NCBI GenBank assembly: GCA_964023205.1
Contig: OZ026850.1
Span: 580,368 to 644,367 of the forward strand
Reading direction: 5' to 3'
Length of the DNA stretch: 64,000 nt
Origin: Lutraria lutraria
Taxonomy: Eukaryota; Mollusca; Bivalvia; Venerida; Mactridae
The notes under the pieces were generated by a model. That model had not been told where the DNA came from. It made no database searches and worked only from the letters and a program-made list of their open reading frames with translations. Below are positions 26,896 through 35,800 of this stretch, piece after piece; the first letter of the stretch is position 1; every line of letters begins with the position of its first letter. Both the position numbers and the translations under genes were made by a program.

Positions 26896-27274
26896 AAAAC
26901 AAGAGAAATAAAGTGCCTTGTTGAGTGTGAAGCATGAATTTATTTTGATATCAGTTTGACTGTATTTAGAGCTTTATATCACTATTTTTAATCACAATTT
27001 TTAATGTACAAGTAAATGATGCATTGACTTTCATCCAAAATCAATAAAAAGATGCTGACTTTATACTCATCTTTTAGTGGCCTGACACCTAAAACAAACA
27101 ATGTTTAGTCTTGCCTTAATTTGTTAACCAATTTATTCTCTGAGTCAAGGCCATTGTATGCCACAGATTGTATTAAAACAACAAGATGTGATATAGATAT
27201 CTGTATAGTTAACAAAGACATCAATTAAATTATTAAAGAAGTAAAACAATTGTGTTTATAAAAGGGCATTGCAG

Positions 27275-27480
27275 TTGTTGGCGCTGAGACAGGGGCCGCC
27301 ACTATGGTTAAACAGTTATTGTCTGATTTGTAATTGATGCTGTGAGTTCAAATGCAAGGGCTTACAGAAGGTCGATAGTTTCTACATAAGTGTACGCCAA
27401 CTTGGGGGCTTTCTTCTATCAATAAAGCTGGAAAGTCGCCAAATGACCCTTTTTGTGCAATGTAAAAACCCAAAGAAAAA
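27275..27480 (+). repeat. Possible SINE-like repeat
   Basis: GCTGTGAGTTCAAATGC resembles a B box and is followed by a body ending GGAAAGTCGCCAAATGACCC. It is a single copy here, so the assignment is weak. Confidence 0.3.
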
Positions 27481-27665
27481 AATTGTTGGCATTAGGTCTG
27501 AAATTGTACACAGTTATAAATGAATTAATCTACAAGTATGATAGCTAACCTAAAAAAATATTTGACCTCATATTGTTTTATTTAGCAACTAAACCAGTAT
27601 TCATTGTGTTGTACATGAAAGAAATCATCTTAAAATTGTGTCAATTTATATTTATATGTTTTTTT

Positions 27666-28045
27666 GTTAAGGCCACAGAGAAAAAGTCACTTGGTGTCTC
27701 TATTATTGTTTAAGGCCACAGAGAAAAAATCAATTGGTGTCTCTATTTTTGTTTAAGGCCACAGAGAAAAAATCACTTGGTGTCTCTATTATTGTTTAAG
27801 GCCACAGAGAAAAAATCACTTGGTGTCTCTATTATTGTTTAAGGCCACAGAGAAAAAATCACTTGGTGTCTCTATTTTTGTTTAAGGCCACAGAGAAAAA
27901 ATCACTTGGTGTCTCTATTTTTGTTTAAGGCCAAAATATGAAGACTTTTTACTTAAATCTCTTGATGTCTCTATTTTGGTTTAAGGCCAAAATATGAAGA
28001 CTTCACTTAACTCTCTTTAATTGTCTCTATTTTTATTATGGCCAA
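27666..28045. repeat. 43-bp minisatellite
   Basis: About six near-identical units (TTAAGGCCACAGAGAAAAAA, then TCACTTGGTGTCTCTATT), followed by two or three degenerate ones where the CACAG core is replaced by AAAATATGAAGAC. Confidence 0.85.
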
Positions 28046-28604
28046 AAAATTTAAGACTTTTCACTCGTTATTTCCAGGGTTTTTATTTGGACTTAATTTA
28101 CATTAAAATTGAAATATTTGATGAAATACTTAGGTAGAAAAAGTAGAAGTTTGAGAATTGAAGCGCAATTGATAAAATCATTAATTTTTTAAAGTTTTTG
28201 GACAAAAAATTATATGTTTCATGAAAATACGACTAAAATTTGTAAAAATAAAATTTTAACCGTGAAACAATTATTATTTTAAACAGGTTCAGATAAGATT
28301 AGTATCTTAATTATTTTTTTGGCCTAAATTTGTTATTATTGTGTCTGTTAACAAAAGATTACATTAAGTAACATATTACCAGTAGCTTATCTACAAATAA
28401 TCATACTTCGTGAATAATATCTGTGATTGTGGTAATCAGATTACCAGTATATGATACAGCGTGATACTTACGTGTTGTGACTGACGGTAATGAGAAATCT
28501 ACCTACTAATTGTCAGTATCTTGTAATTGATTCATTAATTAGTCAAATACATGCAGCTTGTTACTCATGAGTCAATTACTGGCAATTGAATGATACTTGC
28601 TCGA

Positions 28605-28723
28605 TCGGCGCGCAGACCAAAGTACGTTTTCTACATCCGTAATTGTTAAACTATAGTTCCAGTTCCATGTTGCAGAGCAAGTCTATGTATGTTCAGTTTC
28701 CATGAGTACTTTCAGTACTTTGA
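28605..28723 (+). repeat. Interspersed repeat family M4, partial
   Basis: GCAGACCAAAGTACGTTTTC through CATGAGTACTTTCAGTACTT. Confidence 0.5.
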
Positions 28724-29175
28724 TTTTTATTATGTCAACAAAATAAAAAAATTGTTTCATTGGGTTTTATGACACCATTTTCAATGATATTTCATTTACA
28801 TGCAAGCAGGGTAAAAATTTCATAGAGTAAATTTTTTGAGCCTGCAGTGAACTTACATTGCACATTTCATGACAGATTTAAAAATGAAATAACAAGCTTA
28901 ATTGAATTAGCAAGGCAGATATTTATAACAAAAGTTTTTGAATTGGCTGCATTTGAAAAAGAAGGCTTGGTTGTTTAAAAGAAACAAACATGTTATTAAT
29001 TTCCTGATGCTTTTTTTGGAAGTTTATGAAAATTATTCATTTTTCAGTATCTAATCTTAAATTAAACCAGTTTTCATAATTTTTTTAATTAATGCCTCAT
29101 TCTGACATTGCCAATAAAAATGGTTGAGTCTGGGTAAAAAATCTGAAATTTAGTATAAAATCAAATAAACTATAT

Positions 29176-29354
29176 TACAGTACAACCTCACCAGAGCGGT
29201 CATCTCTTGAGCAACAATCTCCCTGCATCAACAGTATGATTTTTCCCACAGCACGATTTAACTATTAATTTAACCTCTCTAGAGCAACAACCTCTCAACA
29301 ACAACATAATTTTGCTACTCCCAAAGGGTGTTGCTTTGGAAAGATTGCACTGTA
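29176..29354. mobile_element. MITE family M1, full length
   Basis: TACAGTACAACCTCACCAGA at left, and TTTGGAAAGATTGCACTGTA at right. Confidence 0.75.
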
Positions 29355-29823
29355 ATTAATCTATTATAACTGCTAACTCTGTTTGAAGAACTCTCTGTCT
29401 AATTAACATATTAACCCGAAGTGTTGACTGGAGGATAAATAAAATAAATCAGCAAAAAGTACCTGAAATAAAACTATATTCCATTTTTCACTACCTTGCT
29501 AAAATCACTCACAAAGTTCCACTGTTTTAAAAGAAATACAATCTATTAAGCTTGACTAATACATAATCAATTTAAGTTATTGTACAAATTGATGAGATTA
29601 TCGGATAATAATATTTCAATCTTGTGTGAATTATACCACACCATTTGTCATGGTGGGAAATATGAATTGTTTTTGTACTTCAATAATTTGGTCATGTACT
29701 CAAGGAAGACCAAAGGGTTATGAAGTTTATAATTTTGGATATATGTCAAAAACACAACTTCAAAACAAGGAAACATTAGAATTTAGAATAACATTTGTGA
29801 TTAGGTTTGCAAACTGTTGAGTG

Positions 29824-30083
29824 ACAGAATGAAATATTATGTAGAACTATATCTTACAATTTTTTAATGGTTATTATAATGATATTACACACTACAACAG
29901 ATCAAAAACACATTTTTTTCCTTTTTTTATGCCCCCACCATTCAAAATATTGGCGCAAGGGCATAAAGTGGGGGCATAAAAAATGGAAAAAAAATGTGTT
30001 TTTGATCTGTTCTAGTGTGTAATATCATTATAATAACCAATAAAAAATTGTAAGATATAGTTCTACATAATATTTCATTCTGT
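29824..30083. repeat. 260-bp near-perfect palindrome
   Basis: The left arm starts ACAGAATGAAATATTATGTA and the right arm ends with its complement TACATAATATTTCATTCTGT. The arms are about 112 bp with few mismatches. The loop of about 35 bp (CATTCAAAATATTGGCGC...) sits between ATGCCCCCAC and GTGGGGGCAT. Confidence 0.9.
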
Positions 30084-30114
30084 AATAACCAATAACCCTG
30101 TCTGTCCGTTCAAA

Positions 30115-30388
30115 TTTCAGTACCCAAGCAAAGACTTAAGAAATACTTAATGGATTGGTTTCAAATTTTACATGAAGGTGTATGAAATAAAATACAGGTT
30201 GAGTTCAATTTCCGTTAAAATCCATTTTCGCAGGAGTTATGGCCCCTTTTTTACTTAGCTCTCAGCAGGTGCATTCCTGTCCTCTGGACACATATCGAGG
30301 GCTCAGCGCAACATTGTCGTAACTTGTTCTTATTTCAGTATGAGTTACGACACTGTTGCGCTGAACCCTCGATATCTAGTTTTGTATG
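30115..30388 (+). repeat. GAGTTATGGCCCC repeat interrupted by the hairpin element
   Basis: GGATTGGTTTCAAATTTTAC and GGAGTTATGGCCCCTTTT match the copy at 20885. Its end, which reads GACACATTTCTAGTTTT in that copy, here contains the 84-bp hairpin. Confidence 0.6.
30292..30375. repeat. 84-bp hairpin element, copy 2
   Basis: Same stem and loop as copy 1, with the right arm closer to perfect complementarity. The flanks read ...GACACA and CTAGTT, so its boundaries can be set against the uninterrupted repeat at about 21100. Confidence 0.78.
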
Positions 30389-30544
30389 ATGTTAACTTTC
30401 TTTGCCATTGTAGATTAATTATATTCTATGAGGATTTTGACTCTGTTGTTGCTAATGGATACATTTAGCTGCTTGTCTAAGGAAGATGAAATCTAGACCT
30501 CAATATTCAAAATGGCTGTGTAATAGGAGGAAGAAAATAATGTT

Positions 30545-30622
30545 CAGGAGGCACAGCTTGAACCAGTGACTTCCTGCTTGCAAGTCAGATGCTCTACCAA
30601 CTGAGCTAATCAGGCTGTTAAT
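30545..30622 (-). repeat. tRNA-like SINE head, family S6, minus strand
   Basis: On the minus strand: ATTAGCTCAGTTGGTAGAGC, then CTGACTTGCAAGCAGGA and GGTTCAAGC. It looks like an Ala(TGC)-type tRNA, but the acceptor ends do not pair, so it is probably a SINE head and not a working tRNA gene. Confidence 0.55.
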
Positions 30623-30799
30623 ATTACAGCTAATTTATAAATACAAGTACTATATAAAGGACTGCTACATTTTTTCTCGAATTAAATTATCAGGACAACC
30701 TCAAGCTGTCCTAAGAATAACCCAGCCTTTTCTTCACCCTAGCTCTAGGATTCAAAGGCTAGTCACACACTCATGGCACCAAATGTAGTAGGAGAAGGA

Positions 30800-31150
30800 A
30801 AACATTGCACCCGATGTGGGGCTCGAACCCACTACTGACTGAGCAAATCAAGCTATTAATATTAAGTCAGTATATGCACCCGATGCGGGGCTCGAACCCA
30901 CTACTGACTGAGCAAATCAAGCTATTAATATTAAGTCAGTATATGCACCCGATGCGGGGCTCGAACCCACTACTGACTGAGCAAATCAAGCTATTAATAT
31001 TAAGTCAGTATATGCACCCGATGCGGGCTCGAACCCACTACTGACTGAGCAAATCAAGCTATTAATATTAAGTCAGTATATGCACCCGATGCGGGGCTCG
31101 AACCCACTACTGACTGAGCAAATCAAGCTATTAATATTAAGTCAGTATAT
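30800..31150 (-). repeat. 69-bp tRNA-like satellite, five units
   Basis: Each unit on the minus strand carries TTTGCTCAGTCAGTAG (A-box-like) and GGTTCGAGCCCC (B box), joined by AT-rich DNA. Five units in a row; one has a 1-base deletion (GCGGGCTC). The unit looks like the S6 head with its anticodon arm removed. Confidence 0.8.
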
Positions 31151-31345
31151 AAATTTATACAAATACTCTACACCATACTGCTACAGCTGATTGTGAGCAA
31201 AATTTATGTGAAGATTGACCTTTGATAAAACTGCAGTCTTAAATAAAGTTGTGTAATAGTATTGTTTAATATAGATCTATAATCCTGCTAAAACAGTTTT
31301 TATGTTGCATTAATTTACTTGATCAAAATTATTAGAAACTGAATG

Positions 31346-31516
31346 ACAGTTCAGCTTTCGATAGCCGTCACTCGCTCGGTGCACATGAATTTTATGCGGA
31401 ACTAAGTAATGCGTTTATCTACATCAACCATGCAACGGTTAAACTAGTTTCCGTTCCTTGTTGCAGTGCAAGTCTATGTAAGTTCAGTTTCCATGAGTAC
31501 TTTCAGTACTTTGATT
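31346..31516 (+). repeat. Interspersed repeat family M4
   Basis: GCTTTCGATAGCCGTCACTC through CATGAGTACTTTCAGTACTT. Confidence 0.6.
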
Positions 31517-32377
31517 TTTTATACTTCAGAACACTTTCTTTAAGGGAGATAATACATGTGTATTTTTCTATGTTTGAGATTAGTAAATATTAATTTGGTG
31601 ATCTCCCTTTTGGAACTTATCTAACAATATGTGGAGAGTTCTCTCCCTTAATGAACCAATTAATGAAATGTTTATGTCAGCAAATGTAAGAACAAGGAAA
31701 ATATATCAAAGCAAACTAGTTTATAAAAATTCTTTGAATTACATTTTCTGTGTTAAACAGGGTGCGGTTCTTAATTACGTAATCAGTTTTGTAAGTTGGC
31801 CAAAATTTTATTATATGAATTATACAGTGTAAGCATAATGATCTGTTTGATTAAAATAGACCAGAATGTAGGTTGTATCTATGTCAGAGTATATACAGGA
31901 AACTTAAACTATTTTTAGAAATGATGAACAGTAAAAAACCAAATAAGGCTGAATAGTAAAAAATCTTGTTTTTCATTCCTCATACAACTCTAAAAAAAGG
32001 AAAAATTTTTTTTTCGTTTTAAGAATATTTACACATGATTACCGTGACCATTAAATTTCAACTTACCAGGACAAATTTTACAAACCCCTTATACTTTTAC
32101 AAAAAACAAAATTATTTGTCCTATGAAAAATATTAATTTGGGTGACCTTGACTGAAATTTTGTAAAATAGTAAAATTGTTTTGTTTTTCAGTACACCCTG
32201 TACATAGATTTTTATCTAAATTAAACATGAAACACTGCAGTAATTAAATCAGAGGACAATTATCTTTCATTAGAAAGTGTATTGAGATCTAACATTGACT
32301 TGTTGATTTCCTATTAGGCAGAAAAAACAATGTTTGTTTCTGGTTACATGCTCATTAAAATGTGATCTGACGAGGAA

Positions 32378-32462
32378 AGTATACCCGATGTGGGGCTCAA
32401 ACCTGTAACCTCCTGCTTGCAAGTCAGATGTTCTACCAACTTATTTTGCTAATTAGGCTGGA
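32378..32462 (-). repeat. tRNA-like SINE head, family S6, minus strand
   Basis: Minus strand GTTGGTAGAACATCTGACTT, GCAAGCAGGAGG and GGTTTGAGCCCCACATCGGG. It carries an extra TTATTTTGC within the D arm. Confidence 0.55.
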
Positions 32463-32534
32463 CAACATCACACCTAATTTATGTGTAATAATACTAAATA
32501 AACCACACTGCCACCAAAAATAGGGTAGGTAACG

Positions 32535-32540
32535 ATGATT
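32535..32540 (-). other. Candidate polyadenylation signal of gene D
   Basis: AATAAA on the minus strand, about 340 bp after the gene D stop codon. A fragment of the M1 MITE lies between. Low confidence. Confidence 0.25.
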
Positions 32541-32780
32541 TTATTAATATTTATGTAATAATAATATTTTTATTTGATATTTATGTAATAATGATAATTT
32601 TTCTGTTTCTTTATTGGTCTGTTACCATTCAGTCCGAATACCAAATTTTTATTAAAGATTTTAAGATACTACATTCATGGTCATCTCTGTCCGTCACCTC
32701 ACATTTGTCAGTTGCTTGCGATGTGTGGAGAAACAGGTGAGCACAGGTGCTGACTTAGGGATTCATATGATTGAAATACA

Positions 32781-32845
32781 ATACAACCTCTCCATAGTGG
32801 CCCTCTCTTGACCAACAACCTTCCTTCAATAACAGCATGATTTTT
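32781..32845. mobile_element. MITE family M1, left fragment
   Basis: TACAACCTCTCCATAGTGGC to ACAGCATGATTTTTTTAAC. It is truncated about 35 bp from the stop codon of gene D and so probably lies in its 3' UTR. Confidence 0.55.
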
Positions 32846-32878
32846 TTAACAACATTCTTTGCAACATTCTATCACACA

Positions 32879-35800
32879 CTACTTAAGCGGTTTTCTACTC
32901 CACGTTGGTCGTCGTTTAAAGATTCTGTGAGTTCGTAAAGGTGATTTTAATGTTCCATTTGTCAAAGCACTTTCTTTATTGTACTTTCCAGTCAATTTAA
33001 CCATTGCTTCAGTTGATTTGTTTGTTTTTATGTTTTCTGTCATGATATTATTGGGTTCACTTAAGCCATCTACCACAGTTTCCTTTCTTTTGTCAGCTCT
33101 AGTATGTTGAGGAATATTCTCCTCATGTCTTTTATCAGCCCTAGTATAATGTCGAGTATTGTTCTCCTCTCGTTCTGATTTTTTTGCGCTCTTTTGAGAA
33201 CGTCTGCCATTTTGCACAGATTCTGCAAACAACACTTTAGCTCTTAGTTTCATTAGTCTGTCATTGTCAGAAGATGTACATATATCTTTACAGTCTTCTA
33301 AAGTCGATGGTTTATGTGCATGAACTCTGTTCTCATGTATGTGAGAACTATGGATGTTTGTTCGTTCTTTACCATTCAGTGCACTTTTTATGTCTGAACA
33401 AAATGGTGTCAATGTGTTGCCTGCCTCATGTGATGCTTTTGTTTCTTCTAACAGTTTAATATTTTCAGACATTTCATTAAATTTCGCTTCATACTCAGCA
33501 AGCTTACTTTTCAACTGATCATTTTCTGCATTGACACACTTCATACTTGTTTCTGTGGTTAGGTTTTCAGTGGCCCTCTCTTGTTCTAACTGTTCCACTT
33601 TTTCCTCTAAACCTTCTACCTTCACCTGGCAACCATTGTAACGATCCTCTGATGTTTTGAGAGCTCTTTCAAGATCTTTACATTTTTGGTCAAGTTTGAA
33701 TATTCTTCCAGCATATCTTTTATTTTGCTCTTCCTTATTGTTAATGGTTTTCTGAAGTTGTTTTCTTCCTTCTTTTAGATCTATAACGTGTGACAGAAGG
33801 GACTTACGATTTACCACTCTCAGTACGCTGAAAAATATTACAGAACGATGTATGTACATTATGTACATGTATACAGTCAAACATATTATGAAAAGCTATC
33901 ATGAACAGGCACTGTCTGGCTCTGAAGACCAGTAGGAATATCTCTTACAGGAAACTCCTGAACTCTTGTAATTGACAAGCGGACTTAGATAAACTATCAT
34001 TTGTCAAAACTTTGAAATGACGTTTTGTGATGAGACGTTTAAATTGTTTATGCCCTCATATTGATAGTCATCAAACTTCATATGCAGGTTCCTTATGACA
34101 ACCTCTACAGGACCTGTGCATTTTCGGGTCAGTAGGTCAAAGGTCAAGGTCACCTTGAAGGGGCATTAGGTTTTTGGTTTTATTACTCATAAAGTCTATT
34201 TACTTACTTGAAACAATCCTGTTCAATTTTCAGAAGCTGATCAACAAGAGTGTCGACCATCTCTATGGTAACAGGTTCTGGACTTCCAAATGACAGTTCT
34301 CGTTCATTCATATGAAACAGGTGTAACTTAAGTTTATGATACATATTGTTTAAACATGGTTGGTTGTAAAATGTGTGCTCAGATGATTGCCGTCGTGTGT
34401 TAGTGTAGGTTGAGTTACTGAAATAAATTGGGAACCAATCATATAGCCATGAACTATGTGCCAACTATATGGTACAGTGCAACCTCTCCAAAGCAACACC
34501 ATTTGGAAGTAGGAAAATTATGTTGTTATTGAGAGTTTGTTGCTCTAGAAAGGTAAAATTAATAGTTAAATCATGCAGTGGAAAAAAAATAATGCTGTTG
34601 TTGAAGGGAGGTTGTTGCTCAAGAGAGAGATGCTCTAGAGAGGTTGTACAGTATATGTTACTCTACAAATGAACATTCTGAATAGACAGATGTATTCTAA
34701 ATAAACATAGGTATTCTAAATATATTCAGTTATTCTAAATGAACATAGGTATTTTAAATATATTCAGGTATTCTAAATAAACATAGGTATTTTAAATATA
34801 TTCAGGTATTCTAAATAAACATTGGTATTTTAAATATATTCAGAAATTCTATATAAACATAGATATTCTAAATATATTCAGGTATTCTATATAAACATAG
34901 GTATTTTAAATATATTCGGGTATTCTAAATAAACATAGGTATTATAAATATATTCCGGTATTCTATATAAACATAGATATTCTAAATATATTCTGGTGTT
35001 CTAAATAAACATATATATTCTAAATATATTCTGGTATTCTAAATAAACATATATAGACATATTCAGGTATTCTAAATAAACATATATATTCTGAATATAT
35101 TCAGGTATTCTAAGTAAACATAGATATTCTAAATATTTTTGATATTATGAATGAACACTGATATCCTATGTAATGTTTTAAATGGAAACAAAATTCTAAA
35201 TAATGCTTGTATTTCCGATGGATATTCTAATTGAATATAAATATTCTGTATAGACACAGGTATTCTGTATAGACACAGACACAGGTATTCTGTATAGACT
35301 GTATAGACACAGGTATTCTGTATAGACACAGGTATTCTGTATAGACACAGGTATTCTGTATAGACACAGGTATTCTGTATAGACACACGTATTCTGTATA
35401 GACACAGGTATTCTGTATAGACACAGGTATTCTGTATAAACACAGGTATTCTGTATAGACACAGGTATTCTGTATAGACACAGGTATTCTGTATAGACAC
35501 AGGTATATTGTATAGACACAGGTATTCTGTATAGACACAGGTATTCTGTATAGACACAAGTATTCTGTATAGACACAGGTATTCTGTATAGACACAAGTA
35601 TTCTGTATAGACACAGGTATTCTGTATAGACACAGGTATTCTGTATAGACACAAGTATTCTGTATAGACACAGGTATTCTGTATAGACACAGGTATTCTG
35701 TATAGACACAGGTATTCTGTATAGACACATGTATTCTGAATTGTTTTACCTAACATTAAGACTGTCAGTATTCAGTGTCACTTCCGGTAGTGTTTCTTGA

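Larger units (their letters stand above)
20766..32878. other. Long gene-free spacer between genes E and D
   Basis: Twelve kilobases without a convincing exon. I looked for the CARD helix-4 signature and the linker motif on both strands and found none, so no decayed seventh family member is visible. It holds SINEs, MITEs, a hAT-like insertion, the 260-bp hairpin, minisatellites and the tRNA-like satellite. Stretches such as 21400-22900, 23250-25200 and 28050-28600 are AT-rich with nothing I can name. Confidence 0.55.

Noticed and set aside
27666..28045. CRISPR-like repeat array
   Set aside because: Units of 43 bp follow each other directly with no unique spacers, and the DNA is clearly animal.
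30545..30622. Possible tRNA-Ala(TGC) on the minus strand
   Set aside because: The D arm and loop look good, but the acceptor ends do not pair and related heads occur as repeats at 32378 and in the 69-bp array.
30805..31044. Plus-strand 79-codon frame with a 23-residue repeat
   Set aside because: The 69-bp tRNA-like satellite read as protein; the one-base deletion in unit 4 breaks it.
20766..32878. A decayed seventh CARD gene in the large gap
   Set aside because: Spacing suggested one, but I found neither the RGPxAF signature nor the linker motif on the minus strand.
35129..35756. Three overlapping minus-strand reading frames of 167-199 codons
   Set aside because: They are the 19-bp satellite read in three frames; read-through from gene D exon 3 meets a stop at once, and the array is intronic.
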